A stretch of DNA of 53,745 nucleotides from JBCBSS01 sp039819065 (GTDB lineage Bacteria > Bacteroidota > Bacteroidia > Cytophagales > Cyclobacteriaceae). Where the stretch lies: positions 1-53,745 of the forward strand of contig JBCBSS010000038.1 of the NCBI GenBank assembly GCA_039819065.1. The letters run 5' to 3'. Below are positions 1 through 9,207 of the stretch, in pieces (within the stretch, counting starts at the first letter, position 1; each line of letters opens with the position of its first letter). A program made the position numbers and the translations under genes. The notes below the pieces were generated by a model. That model had not been told where the DNA came from. It did no database searches and was given only the letters and a program-made list of their open reading frames with translations.

Positions 1-135
1 GGTAATATAAAGCGATCCATCACGACTGAAATAAAAGATGGTACCAATAAATCCTACTAATTGTTGCAAAGCCAATAAGGCAAAGTAGAGACCGAGCAGC
101 TTGGCACCCAGGTCTAAAAGGTCGTATTTCTTCAT
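1..135 (-). CDS. Hypothetical membrane protein, N-terminal fragment cut by the window edge
   Basis: An open frame starts with ATG at 135 on the minus strand and runs off the window at 1, giving 45 codons without a stop. The product begins MKKYDLLDLGAKLLGLY and has one strongly hydrophobic stretch (about residues 12-37), which suggests an N-terminal membrane helix after a short charged cytoplasmic lead. No family can be named from 45 residues. It points away from the repeat element at 300-436, so its promoter probably lies in 136-299. The frame is continuous and the start is clean, but the rest of the gene is not visible. Confidence 0.6.
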   Translation of the reverse strand, partial: MKKYDLLDLGAKLLGLYFALLALQQLVGFIGTIFYFSRDGSLYIT

Positions 136-299
136 AGGTTGTTGTTTATGTCCTACGAAGATAAATCAAATTATGATGATAGCTTAAAGCATTCAATTAG
201 CAAACCACGACAATCCTATCATGCGGTGCTTAAACCAACGATAGTATGGTTTCGAACTCTGTCTCACCCAGACAAGTATTAGTAATGATGGGGTAAAGG

Positions 300-436
300 A
301 AAAAGCTGTAGCTAAACGCAGTCATTTTGATGCAAGGAGAAACCTCTCTCAACTTAAAGTAATCATTATTAGAGAGATAGATTTCTCGTTGCACTCGAAA
401 TGACATTTAAAATCGCTTTTTGATACAGCTCTTTTT
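300..436. repeat. Dispersed palindromic repeat element, copy 1
   Basis: This is a 137-bp imperfect inverted repeat. The outer arms are AAAAAGCTGTAGCTAAACG on the left and the complement of CAGCTCTTTTT on the right. The inner arms are GTCATTTTGATGCAAGGAGA and, read from the other strand, GTCATTTCGAGTGCAACGAG; both continue into AAAYCTMTCT. The same outer and inner motifs recur in copy 2 at 35612-35737. Elements with GTCATTTCGA ends are widespread intergenic repeats in Bacteroidota as I know them. There is no coding potential. The two flanking minus-strand genes point left, so the element sits between a gene start and a gene end. Confidence 0.75.
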
Positions 437-460
437 CATTCGCTAATAGTTATTTTTTGA

Positions 461-817
461 CTAAGCGTGATAATAACGCTCTCTGTATATTTTGCCGTCC
501 TTCCATTCTGTATGGACAACCTGTTCGGCTAGCATAGTACTACCATCCTTCATCTTCAGTTCCATAATGGCGTCATAATATGAGTAATTACCATTGATGG
601 CATATTGCCCTACTTCATACCTTATGAATTCTGCCAGTTTATTGCTAATGAAGTCATCTTCGAAGTCGATACAAAATTGCTTTCCTTTTTTAGGTGAATC
701 ATTCGCTTCAATTAACTCGACGTCATCATGAAGGTAAGTTTCCATCGCTTCAATGAATTGCCCCTTCGAGAGCAGCTCATGAATGTGTTTCAGATTTGTT
801 TCTAGCTGGTTTTCCAT
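461..817 (-). CDS. NTF2-like / SnoaL-like domain protein
   Basis: A 118-residue cytosolic protein with the look of the NTF2-like cone fold. It has an N-terminal helix (ETNLKHIHELLSKGQFIEA), then ETYLHDDVELIEAN, and ends in alternating beta strands (YSYYDAIMELKMKDGSTMLAEQ, then WKDGKIYRERYYHA). Such proteins are usually small ligand-binding or isomerase-like modules, and the substrate cannot be told from sequence. The frame is open further upstream to 880, but the added residues are low in quality and overlap the spacer, so the ATG at 817 (MENQLETNL) is the better start. It lies about 70 bp downstream of the PLP enzyme gene in the same direction and may be co-transcribed with it. Confidence 0.75.
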   Translation of the reverse strand: MENQLETNLKHIHELLSKGQFIEAMETYLHDDVELIEANDSPKKGKQFCIDFEDDFISNKLAEFIRYEVGQYAINGNYSYYDAIMELKMKDGSTMLAEQVVHTEWKDGKIYRERYYHA

Positions 818-888
818 TTTTAAAAAATTATGGGTTTGTGAAAAAAATAACCAACAAGAACCCCAGACCAAAACCTCCAATTTCCCAG

Positions 889-2028
889 TTACCCCAATGC
901 TTGTTTTAGGTCTTCAATCAAATCGTCAGCATCTTCAATACCTACGCTTAAGCGAATCAGTGAGTCGAACAAACCTACTTTCATTCTTTCCTCGCGTGGA
1001 ATGCTGGCATGAGTCATAGAGGCTGGATGATTGGATAGTGATTCTACCCCTCCCAGCGATTCTGCAAGCTTGAATAGCTTGAAACTCTCCATGATTCTGA
1101 ACGATTCTTCTTTATCATCTCCTTTGGTGGTAAAAGAAATCATACCCCCAAAACCTCTCATCTGCTTTTTGGCAATTTCATGGTTAGGGTGATCTTCGAA
1201 TCCAGGCCAGTAGATGTTTTCAACCTTGGGATGACCTTTGAGAAATTCGGCTACTTTTCGCCCATTCTCGCAGTGCCTTTCCATACGAAGGTGTAGCGTC
1301 TTGATACCTCTGAGCACCAAAAATGAATCCTGCGGGCCGGGAACACCGCCGCAGCTATTTTGTAAAAACACCAATCTTTCGGCTAACTCATCATCGTTGA
1401 GCGCCAATGCGCCCATCACGACGTCAGAGTGCCCTCCAAGGTATTTGGTAACGGAATGCATCACAATATCAGCACCCATGTCCAATGGCGTTTGCATATA
1501 TGGCGTGGCAAAAGTATTGTCAACAGCTACCAACAGATTATGTGCTTTCCCTATTTTGGCCGCAGCTTCAATATCAATCACATTCATCATGGGGTTGGTA
1601 GGCGTCTCTAGCCAAATCATCTTGGTATTGGCGTTGATGTATTTTTCTATTTCAGCCACATCCTCCATTCCGATGAAATGGAATTTGAGCCCGTATTTCT
1701 CGAATACTTTAGTAAAAATTCTATATGTACCGCCGTATAGGTCGTTGGCTGAAATGATCTCGTCACCTGGGTTGAAAAGCTTGACAACCGCATCAATAGC
1801 GGCCAATCCTGAGGCAAAGCATAATCCATGTTTCCCATTTTCCAGCGCGGCAATATTCTTCTCTAAGGCTAAGCGGGTCGGGTTTTGCGATCTAGAATAC
1901 TCAAACCCTTTGTGATCACCCGGTGAGGCCTGAACATAAGTAGAAGTTTGATAGATAGGCGTCATAATGGCACCTGTCGAGGGGTCCGGTTCTACCCCGG
2001 CATGGATGGCTTTTGTACCGAATTTCAT
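889..2028 (-). CDS. metB: Cystathionine gamma-synthase / gamma-lyase family PLP enzyme
   Basis: A 379-residue enzyme of the Cys/Met metabolism PLP-dependent family, a typical full length. The PLP lysine is K195 in HSVTKYLGGHSD. Other family marks are YSRSQNPTR near residues 44-52, the FASGLAAI cofactor loop near 71-78, and the ETPTNP segment near 141-146 followed by VDNTFATP. The family covers cystathionine gamma-synthase (O-acyl-homoserine plus cysteine), gamma-lyase and related sulfhydrylases. Sequence alone does not separate them safely; gamma-synthase is the most likely call. It starts with ATG, 43 bp downstream of the MscS gene in the same direction, and I see no SAM riboswitch in that gap. 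An NTF2-like gene follows. Confidence 0.88.
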   Translation of the reverse strand: MKFGTKAIHAGVEPDPSTGAIMTPIYQTSTYVQASPGDHKGFEYSRSQNPTRLALEKNIAALENGKHGLCFASGLAAIDAVVKLFNPGDEIISANDLYGGTYRIFTKVFEKYGLKFHFIGMEDVAEIEKYINANTKMIWLETPTNPMMNVIDIEAAAKIGKAHNLLVAVDNTFATPYMQTPLDMGADIVMHSVTKYLGGHSDVVMGALALNDDELAERLVFLQNSCGGVPGPQDSFLVLRGIKTLHLRMERHCENGRKVAEFLKGHPKVENIYWPGFEDHPNHEIAKKQMRGFGGMISFTTKGDDKEESFRIMESFKLFKLAESLGGVESLSNHPASMTHASIPREERMKVGLFDSLIRLSVGIEDADDLIEDLKQALG

Positions 2029-2070
2029 TAGAATTAAAAATTTAAAGTTTACTGTTTACATAAGGAAAAA

Positions 2071-3708
2071 TCAGCTTTTTTGTTCTGACTGGCTGCTGTT
2101 ATCTTCAGTCAGATAAGCTTCAAGTTTCTTGCGAAGTACTTGTTTGTCGTCCAGATAGTCGGGAGAGTTGCCCGCCTTCTCAGGGAAGGTCTCAACATGA
2201 AGCGTTTGTGTAGGAAAGGCAAAGTTGACTCCTAGTCTGTCGGCTAATTTGACAATCTCCAATAGCACCTCATGCCTGGCCCTCAATTCTTCTGTCCACG
2301 AAGGCACCTCGAAAAAGATATAGAACATCACCATCAGGGCACTATCACCCATATTGTTAAAGTGAATTTCAAAATAATCTTTGCGGGTATCGGCATGTTG
2401 GTTGACCACCTCACGTAACCCTTCTACGAATACTTCGATCAAATGGGGTGGTGTATCGTAAGTCAGTGATATATTGGTGTAAAACCGGCGGTATCGCCTC
2501 AACCCATGATTGTCAATCGTGCTATCGGCCAGCTTCCCGTTGGGAACGTACACTACAGAATTCCTGAAGGTTCTAACCCTGGTAGAACGGAAACCTACTT
2601 CCTCTACAGTACCATCTATCTCCCCGGAAGTAATCCAGTCACCAACCTGGAAGGGGCGGTCTATGAAGATCATCAATGAACCGAAAAAGTTTTTGATCGT
2701 ATCTTGGGCAGCAAGAGCAAAAGCCAAGCCTCCAATAGAAAGACCAGCCAGTAAGGCAGTGATATTGACATCAAGGTTATTGAGTATAAATAATCCGCCA
2801 AGGATAATAACGAACGTCTTAAGTACCTTTCTAATCAAAGGAACAAGCTGGTCATCCAGGGTATTCTCTGTCTTCTCAGCCATCTTCACCATGTAGATGC
2901 CAAGTATATCTACCAATCGATAGAAGAATACTATGGCAAAAACAGGCCAGATGGCTCTTAGTGCCAATACGATATATCTATTTAAGGATATTGGCAGTTG
3001 TATTACCGGGACGAGCCATATCAGTATAGGAAAGATGACTAGAAAACTAATGGGCTTGGCTATGGGAAGGACTACCTCCTTGGCTAGCTTTTGATATCCC
3101 GCTTTGTGCAATATGCGTATGATGATCTTCTCAATAACAATGGTGAAGATCTTGTGTATAATAAAGCTCAGCAGAACGAGTATAAGAATGCCGAGATGTT
3201 GCCATAAGTACAGTCCCAAATAGCGGTCAGTGCCGAGTTTGGGCAGGTATTTCAACAGGCGATCAATACCATAGGGAAATGTTTCTTTGTGCCATCGGTC
3301 AATTCTGTTGACTGTTACTTTTGAATAGTACCAATCCTCTCCGATCTTTTCTACATATAAGCCCGAAATCTTTTTAGGAAAAACATAATACCTATTTCTA
3401 CCTAGGGAATCTGTGTAATTTGGATTCTTTGAAACCTCTTCTGTTTCTACATAAAGTCCCCTTGCATCAAGCACTTGTTTGAGCTTAACTGCCAAATCTA
3501 TCGCCCTTTCTCTGTTGACTTCCTTAGGATCAAATACCCTTGCAGCCACTTCTGGTTGCGGGTCCTCTACCTGTAAGTAATCAAGGTGGATTTTTATCGT
3601 ATGATAAGGACTTATTAATTGGGTGCTACTCAAAGGCTTGAGCTCCTGAGCACTGGTAACACCTTGTATGGTAAATACGAGTAGGGCAAGAACCAGAATT
3701 CTCTTCAT
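2071..3708 (-). CDS. MscS-type mechanosensitive ion channel protein
   Basis: A 545-residue inner-membrane protein. It has a signal peptide (MKRILVLALLVFTIQGVTSA), an extra N-terminal periplasmic region of about 150 residues, then four or so membrane segments between about 165 and 330. The MscS core follows: the pore-lining helix region near GLSIGGLAFALAAQDTIKNFFGS, then the beta domain GDWITSGEIDGTVEEVGFRSTRVRTF, both hallmarks of the family. The C-terminal alpha/beta domain is followed by a charged Ser/Gln-rich tail. Such channels release osmolytes on hypo-osmotic shock. The periplasmic extension makes it larger than E. coli MscS (286 residues), so it belongs with the MscM/YnaI-like subgroup. 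It starts with ATG and is divergent from the ammonium transporter. Confidence 0.92.
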   Translation of the reverse strand: MKRILVLALLVFTIQGVTSAQELKPLSSTQLISPYHTIKIHLDYLQVEDPQPEVAARVFDPKEVNRERAIDLAVKLKQVLDARGLYVETEEVSKNPNYTDSLGRNRYYVFPKKISGLYVEKIGEDWYYSKVTVNRIDRWHKETFPYGIDRLLKYLPKLGTDRYLGLYLWQHLGILILVLLSFIIHKIFTIVIEKIIIRILHKAGYQKLAKEVVLPIAKPISFLVIFPILIWLVPVIQLPISLNRYIVLALRAIWPVFAIVFFYRLVDILGIYMVKMAEKTENTLDDQLVPLIRKVLKTFVIILGGLFILNNLDVNITALLAGLSIGGLAFALAAQDTIKNFFGSLMIFIDRPFQVGDWITSGEIDGTVEEVGFRSTRVRTFRNSVVYVPNGKLADSTIDNHGLRRYRRFYTNISLTYDTPPHLIEVFVEGLREVVNQHADTRKDYFEIHFNNMGDSALMVMFYIFFEVPSWTEELRARHEVLLEIVKLADRLGVNFAFPTQTLHVETFPEKAGNSPDYLDDKQVLRKKLEAYLTEDNSSQSEQKS

Positions 3709-4059
3709 CTTCTAAAGCATTGTTTGCAAAACAAAAATATAAAAGTAATTGAAGCGATCATCACATGGCTCAAGGATGATGCGGAGGTGAAGATAATGAA
3801 TGTGTAGATGAGTTGATCGCGTAAATAGAAGATAATTACCAGCCCCAAGCGATTGTTTGCACGCCGTCTTTTCTGAAAATAGAAAACAAATCATCTTCAA
3901 CCGTTTGCATTTCAACCTATCATCAAATTCAAATCAAAAAAATCTATTCATCGGGTTAAATTTTGATCAAATTTTCAGGATATGTAGTTTTATTTTAGAA
4001 ATTAGGTTTAGTTTTAATCCGATTTTTGAAATCAGAGCAATTTGAATATAAACCACCTC
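3709..4059. other. Divergent intergenic region between mscS-like and amt genes
   Basis: About 350 bp separates the two divergent starts. It becomes strongly AT-rich from 3880 to 4040, as expected of a double promoter region. I see no clear TTG-N20-TAnnTTTG pair, no RNA gene and no reliable ORF; a 67-codon frame on the minus strand is low-complexity and lacks family features. Confidence 0.4.
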
Positions 4060-5397
4060 ATGAATCTAGACTTACTTAACCTATTTATAGAAAGTGTTGC
4101 TGACGGCGCATCCTTGGAATCTGTAGCTAACATTGCTCAAGAGACGGCCACAGTTAATGATCAGCTTAATGAGACCATCCTGACTGGCAACAATATTTGG
4201 ATGATGATCTGTATTGCCTTGGTTTTCATCATGCACCTGGGCTTTGCCGGAGTAGAAGCAGGTTTTGCACAGGCAAAGAATACGGTCAACATTCTATTCA
4301 AAAACACATTAACACCAGCCATTGGCTTACTTACCTTCGCTTTGATTGGGTACAACCTCATGTTCCCTTTAGAAAAAGGCGGTGTATTTCAATGGTCAGG
4401 CTTCGGGGTCAACTTTCCTACAGAGGAAAGCAGCTCTTATACAGCTTATACCTTCTTCTTATTCCAAGGCATGTTTGCCGCAACCTGTGCCACGATCGTT
4501 TCAGGTGCAGTAGCAGAAAGAATTAAAATATCCGGTTATTTCATATTTACCTTTCTTTTCCTTGGCCTAGCCTATCCTGTCATCGGTATGTGGCAATGGG
4601 GTGGCGGTTTCCTATCACAGATGGAAGTGCCATTCTATGACTTTGCAGGCTCTACCATAGTACACTCCGTTGGAGGTTGGGGAGCACTGGCAGGTATCGC
4701 TGTTCTAGGACCTAGAATAGGTAAATATGCCAACGGAAAAGTAAATGATTTTCCAGGCTCAAGTGTGCCCTTAGCCACTCTCGGGGTATTTCTGCTATGG
4801 TTCGGTTGGTTCGGCTTTAATGGCGGGTCTGTACTATCCGCAGACCCAGCCACTGTTTCGCTGGTACTGGTTACCACTACGTTAGCAGCAGCGGCCGGTG
4901 CAGTTGGAGGGGCTTTCATGGCCGGTCTAATGTTCAAAAGGCTAGACTTGGGTATGGTATTAAATGGCATTTTGGCCGGACTCGTAGGCATCACCGCTGG
5001 TGCAGACCAAATGTCGATGCTTGATGCAGTGCTTATCGGTCTCATCTGTGGATCTTTGGTCGTAGTATCGGCAGTAACATTAGACAAATTCAAGCTCGAC
5101 GATTGTGTTGGTGCTGTGTCTGTTCACCTCACCTGCGGAATCTTCGGGACATTGGCAGTCGGCATCTTCGGTGATATGGGCTTTGGTGGAACAGCCGAAA
5201 ATGCTGGATTCCCACAATTACTGGCTCAGTTAAAAGGTATTGGTATTTGTGGTGTGACTGCATTTGCTTTCTCTTATGCCGTATTTAAGGCCATTGATGC
5301 GACCATAGGACTAAGGGTTTCTGCTGCACACGAAAAAGAAGGACTAGACAGCCACGAACATGGTATCAGAGGGTATACCATTACTTATGATGAATAA
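4060..5397 (+). CDS. amt: Ammonium transporter (Amt family)
   Basis: A 445-residue polytopic membrane protein of the Amt/Rh family that conducts ammonium or ammonia across the inner membrane. The twin pore histidines are visible in STIVHSVGGWGALAG and in AVSVHLTCGIFGTLAVG. Family motifs include NNIWMMICIALVFIMHLGFAGVE at the first core helix, GAVAERI, and WFGWFGFNGGS. The C-terminal tail contains the expected GLRVSAAHEKEGLDSHEHG regulatory stretch. The frame can be opened six codons earlier at a TTG, but the ATG at 4060 is preferred. No glnK/PII gene is adjacent, which differs from the common amtB-glnK pairing. A Rho-independent terminator follows at 5423. Confidence 0.95.
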   Translation: MNLDLLNLFIESVADGASLESVANIAQETATVNDQLNETILTGNNIWMMICIALVFIMHLGFAGVEAGFAQAKNTVNILFKNTLTPAIGLLTFALIGYNLMFPLEKGGVFQWSGFGVNFPTEESSSYTAYTFFLFQGMFAATCATIVSGAVAERIKISGYFIFTFLFLGLAYPVIGMWQWGGGFLSQMEVPFYDFAGSTIVHSVGGWGALAGIAVLGPRIGKYANGKVNDFPGSSVPLATLGVFLLWFGWFGFNGGSVLSADPATVSLVLVTTTLAAAAGAVGGAFMAGLMFKRLDLGMVLNGILAGLVGITAGADQMSMLDAVLIGLICGSLVVVSAVTLDKFKLDDCVGAVSVHLTCGIFGTLAVGIFGDMGFGGTAENAGFPQLLAQLKGIGICGVTAFAFSYAVFKAIDATIGLRVSAAHEKEGLDSHEHGIRGYTITYDE

Positions 5398-5422
5398 TTT
5401 TTGCTATGCGTTAATTGTAATA

Positions 5423-5446
5423 AGGCCTCTTCGGAGGCTTTTTTTA
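5423..5446. terminator. Rho-independent terminator after amt
   Basis: AAGGCCTC-TTCG-GAGGCTT is followed directly by a run of T on the plus strand. This is a perfect GC-rich stem with a UUCG-like tetraloop, 25 bp after the amt stop and just before the end of the convergent minus-strand gene. Confidence 0.85.
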
Positions 5447-5452
5447 TTTTGA

Positions 5453-6040
5453 TCAATTCGCCCCTTTACAATAGCCTCGATAGAAATGTCGGTTTTTCAG
5501 ATCAAGGACTCCATCCTTAACGTCTACATAAAAGAAGTCCGTGATTAACAAAGTATCACCTACGAACTCGGGCATTTCGCCATTGTATTGAATAGTCAAT
5601 GTATCACCATGCTGAGTCCAACTGCCAGTTATGAAAGAGTAAGAACCCATAAAGCCTACATGACGATATTCAAACCCGCCTGACTCCCGAAAGTATATTA
5701 TCCCGGTATTCATTGTCCCTTCAAAGCAACCTCTGTATTTGATAGGACTTTGATAGTATTCAGCAGTAAATGGTCTGGGGTTAATGAATAGGCTATAGTA
5801 AAGTAGAATTGATAGGGTTATCGCAGCCAAGGTTTGAAGCGTGAATCGTTTTTTGATCACGATATTAACCAGCACTGCCACCAACAAAATGAAAATGGTT
5901 AGCAGCAATACTAAACTCAATAAGAAGGCAATTAAATCCAATACACCAGATAAGCGAACCCAATAGTAATGGGTGAACCTAGCGATGATAAACAGAACAC
6001 AAAGTATAATGAGTGTTTTGTCCTTGTTTAGATGGCGCAT
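5453..6040 (-). CDS. Hypothetical membrane protein
   Basis: A 195-residue protein that I do not recognise. Three hydrophobic segments fill the first 95 residues (about 8-23, 34-62 and 70-88). They are followed by a soluble domain of short beta strands with the pattern GYYxxxGxxEY and SGSWTQHGDTLTIQY, which resembles the lipocalin-like or META-type fold seen in many small Bacteroidota surface proteins. The soluble part probably lies in the periplasm. It starts with ATG at 6040 and converges on amt across the terminator at 5423. Nothing in the neighbourhood gives a function. Confidence 0.6.
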   Translation of the reverse strand: MRHLNKDKTLIILCVLFIIARFTHYYWVRLSGVLDLIAFLLSLVLLLTIFILLVAVLVNIVIKKRFTLQTLAAITLSILLYYSLFINPRPFTAEYYQSPIKYRGCFEGTMNTGIIYFRESGGFEYRHVGFMGSYSFITGSWTQHGDTLTIQYNGEMPEFVGDTLLITDFFYVDVKDGVLDLKNRHFYRGYCKGAN

Positions 6041-6229
6041 ATTGTTTCAACGTATTGTAGATGTAAACTAGCCAAAGCCAGCCCCCTCAGTCATAACTTC
6101 AAAAATTGAGAAAGTCACCTATTTTGTTGGGAAAAAGAATGTTTGATAAGTGTGTAAAGACCTAATAATGAGCATTAGCATTTTCGCCCTCTTTAGTGTT
6201 GTCACCAAAGCGTATGTGAAAAGTTAATT

Positions 6230-6260
6230 TCGGCCATTGGAGACAACTCCAATGGCTGCA
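6230..6260. terminator. Hairpin downstream of the 916-residue gene
   Basis: GGCCATTGGA-GACAAC-TCCAATGGCTG forms a nearly perfect 9-bp stem with a 6-nt loop, about 25 bp after the stop of the minus-strand gene at 6282. It lacks a strong T run, so it may be an mRNA 3' stabilising hairpin as much as a terminator. Confidence 0.5.
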
Positions 6261-6281
6261 CTAGTACTGTAAGTACATCCA

Positions 6282-9032
6282 TTAAAAACTTAGTATCCTG
6301 AATGTACTGCCTGTATTGGAATATATCCTATACTGTTTGGTGGCATCAGAATAGATAACCCCCACACGATGGTCATTCTCAAAGGTACCGTCGTTTACCA
6401 AAGCGCCTTGCTCATCATATAGATTGGTCTTACCGGATGATAAGTCTGTGATTACGAATATCTCGTTACCCGAACCAAAATCGTAGTACTGCACTTCGAA
6501 AGGTCCTTGGGTAAGATAATCCTTTTCGAATAGGGTTTTGCCATCCAGATTGATTAGAGCAACACGGTTCTGTTCACGTTTCACGAAAACTGGGCGTTTA
6601 CCAAGACCCTCTTTCACCAATTTGAATTTTGAAATGTTATCCGGTTTTTGAAGCGGCTTTCTGCTGATCAACTTACCTTCTAAGCTAAACTTCACCAACT
6701 GCCCGTCGTCTGTTATAACTGTCACCTCTGACTTGCTAAAGTTAGCTCCTGGGTTAATGAACAATTCGCTGCTGGTAGTGGCATTTAAATCAAATGGAAA
6801 GCCTTTTCGCATCTGCCCCCTTCTGTTCAGCACGTTCACCTTGCCATTCTCCAATACAGCAACGATGCAATCCCTGCCCCTCACACGAACATGAAATGGC
6901 GGCAATACCAACCGGTCATCCAGTGCCCTCGGTCTCCAACCCTTTAGGTTTTTTCGCTCCTGGTCATACATGTACAGGTTCCCACGCTGATCCGCTACTA
7001 AAAAGCGGTAGCGTTTGCTATTGTCATAGTCGATCAATGTCATGTGATCGATTTGTATCGATCCCACCTCGAAAGGATAGCCCTCTACATCATTGCCATT
7101 TCTATCGAGTATATGAATGGTCGATTCAGTAGCAAATAGAAATTGCAGCTTGCCGTTCTTGTAGAAATCAATTTGATAAATATCACTTACTATCGCCGAG
7201 CCAATAGAATCGCTCCATAGCACCTTCCCTTCACGTGAAATAAGGTGTACATTGAAGGCTGAATCTTGCAAGATGATCTCACGGCTGTTATCAACGTGGT
7301 TACGCACCACGTAAGGCTTTGTGATCAATGCACTTTCGAAGTCCACTACCTGCTCTCCTTTTAACTGATGCCCTTTCCGAGGCTTGACAGGTATGCTATT
7401 GTGTGAGACAGCCAAACTGGTGTAGAAGTTATCGTCCAAAGCACTGAATTGGATGGAGCCCATCTCAAAACTGCGCATCTGATTGCTGTATGATGCCGCG
7501 AATTTTCTCCATTTTTCATCGAGACGGGTCAGCATCATATTCCAGACCTTACTAGTGTTGAACATCACACTGACGTTGGCCTCTTCCAAAGTGCTGCCTA
7601 GAAATTTATTTTGAGTGATAGATCGCCCCCAAGTGTCCTCTGTTTCGATATCTCTAATGGAAGCCTTTAATGATTGAATATCATTGCCAAACAGTATATA
7701 CTCATCAATCACGGTGTAGTACACTTGGTTAAAGCCATCAAATAATGGCCCCAATAACTTCTGGGGGAATTCCTGAATATCAATTTCTCTGATTTCTATG
7801 TCAGAAAACGATTCATAGTAGACTGTATCACCCTTCAACTGGCTGATCTTTTCGGTCAGCTTGTTCAGTTGGTTCAGGCCATCATTAATATCTATAGAAT
7901 TGATGAAAAGCAATTGCTTGGGGTTTCTGAAATCAGATGATTCTAATACCACAAGGCTAATTTCATCACCGACCCAATTGTAGAAGCGACTTGGATCGAA
8001 TTCATAATCTCTGAAAAGACCATCCAAACTATCTGATTGGGCTGGTACGTAACGATCCCAATACTGCGTGAGGGAATTGTACCAGGCATTGGCATCACTT
8101 AGCGCGAAATGATATAAAACGGCTGTGTGGTTAGGAACATACCGCTTGATCTTCAGTTTGCCTGGGGTCTGCCCCATAAAAGTATTGATAAAATAGCTGC
8201 CTGTCCCTCCGGGCGTCTCGCTAAAGCCATTCATCAACAGCATTTTATCCGATACAGCCAAATCCAGGAAAATAGACCTCCCAAAACCACTTTGTTGATT
8301 TAATTCTTTGTCATCCTCTCCACTCAAAAACGTTTTGAAAACAGCATTTAGATTTTTGAGGCTTACATAAACATTCCCTTCATCCTTTTTCAGCTTCTGC
8401 AATGGAAATAGCGAAGCATTGTCGCTTTTGAAGCTGGTAGAAACATCACCTGCCATTATGCGTATGACATCTTCCAGCAAGAACGAGGTGAAGCTACCCA
8501 CAAAATAATTATCGTAAAGCATACACGAGAAGGTGACGTCCTTTTCAGTATTCTTCACTTCAAAAAGATCAAACCCTTTATAACTGCGCTTTTCTATCTC
8601 GAAACCTGGGCGCTTTTCATACCAATCCAATAGTTCAAGGTAGACCGCACTGCCGGAATTGCTATTGAAATCCAGATAGAATACAAAGTCAAACTCCGCG
8701 CTACCGGTAAGGTGCATAGAAGCAAGGAATTTATTGCTGTTCAAGAGGCGATTAAGCTGCCCTTTTTCACCCTTGAGACTGTCTAGCTGCTCAAGGCTGT
8801 TTTGGATATTTTCGTAAAAAGGTATGGTAGACAGATTCTCCCAAAGCGATGTCTCTGTCAGGTTCCGCCATGATAACAATAGGTTGTCAGATTCATATAC
8901 TAACACCGCACTTTCCGGCACAACCTCCCATACGTCCTTTTTAACTATAGTAAACCACTTTTCGTATGCATAGTAACCTCCTACTGCTAAGGCTATTACA
9001 ACCAAGGTGATTATAGCTGGGATTCTTTTCAC
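6282..9032 (-). CDS. Large membrane-anchored protein with propeller-like C-terminus
   Basis: A 916-residue protein that starts with GTG (MKRIPAIITLVVIALAVGGYYAYEKW), so it is anchored by one N-terminal helix with the bulk in the periplasm. Residues 30-560 resemble the DUF3352-type proteins of Bacteroidota (VPESAVLVYESDN near the anchor, repeated FxxSLxxL and TVIDEYILFGND-like blocks). From about 590 onward there is a run of 40-50-residue units such as LISREGKVLWSDSIG, ILDRNGNDVEGYPFEVG, LNRRGQMRKGFPFDLN and LYDEQGALVNDGTF. These resemble quinoprotein/VCBS-like beta-propeller blades. Function is unknown; a scaffold or envelope assembly role is only a guess. It is a monocistronic gene divergent from the kinase at 9208. 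Confidence 0.65.
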   Translation of the reverse strand: MKRIPAIITLVVIALAVGGYYAYEKWFTIVKKDVWEVVPESAVLVYESDNLLLSWRNLTETSLWENLSTIPFYENIQNSLEQLDSLKGEKGQLNRLLNSNKFLASMHLTGSAEFDFVFYLDFNSNSGSAVYLELLDWYEKRPGFEIEKRSYKGFDLFEVKNTEKDVTFSCMLYDNYFVGSFTSFLLEDVIRIMAGDVSTSFKSDNASLFPLQKLKKDEGNVYVSLKNLNAVFKTFLSGEDDKELNQQSGFGRSIFLDLAVSDKMLLMNGFSETPGGTGSYFINTFMGQTPGKLKIKRYVPNHTAVLYHFALSDANAWYNSLTQYWDRYVPAQSDSLDGLFRDYEFDPSRFYNWVGDEISLVVLESSDFRNPKQLLFINSIDINDGLNQLNKLTEKISQLKGDTVYYESFSDIEIREIDIQEFPQKLLGPLFDGFNQVYYTVIDEYILFGNDIQSLKASIRDIETEDTWGRSITQNKFLGSTLEEANVSVMFNTSKVWNMMLTRLDEKWRKFAASYSNQMRSFEMGSIQFSALDDNFYTSLAVSHNSIPVKPRKGHQLKGEQVVDFESALITKPYVVRNHVDNSREIILQDSAFNVHLISREGKVLWSDSIGSAIVSDIYQIDFYKNGKLQFLFATESTIHILDRNGNDVEGYPFEVGSIQIDHMTLIDYDNSKRYRFLVADQRGNLYMYDQERKNLKGWRPRALDDRLVLPPFHVRVRGRDCIVAVLENGKVNVLNRRGQMRKGFPFDLNATTSSELFINPGANFSKSEVTVITDDGQLVKFSLEGKLISRKPLQKPDNISKFKLVKEGLGKRPVFVKREQNRVALINLDGKTLFEKDYLTQGPFEVQYYDFGSGNEIFVITDLSSGKTNLYDEQGALVNDGTFENDHRVGVIYSDATKQYRIYSNTGSTFRILSF

Positions 9033-9207
9033 GGTCTATTCTGGTTTGAGGCGCAAAGTACGTAAATCCAAAATATAATAACAGACTACGGACTTTGTTA
9101 AAAGTCAATGTTAAGAAAATATGATTCGAGCTTCCCGTAGTTTATTAACTTTCGTGAGTAGAACGAAATCAATGGTATTGATCTTATCAAAACTAGGTTG
9201 AGTAATC

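Noticed and set aside
1647..1853. Frames antisense to metB and other long genes
   Set aside because: They mirror codon patterns of the true gene on the other strand; no own start signals or family features.
2029..2070. SAM riboswitch upstream of the PLP enzyme gene
   Set aside because: The gap to the mscS-like gene is only 42 bp, too short for any SAM riboswitch class, and no conserved core is visible.
3712..3915. 67-codon minus-strand frame
   Set aside because: Low-complexity composition, no family features, lies in the divergent promoter region of mscS and amt.
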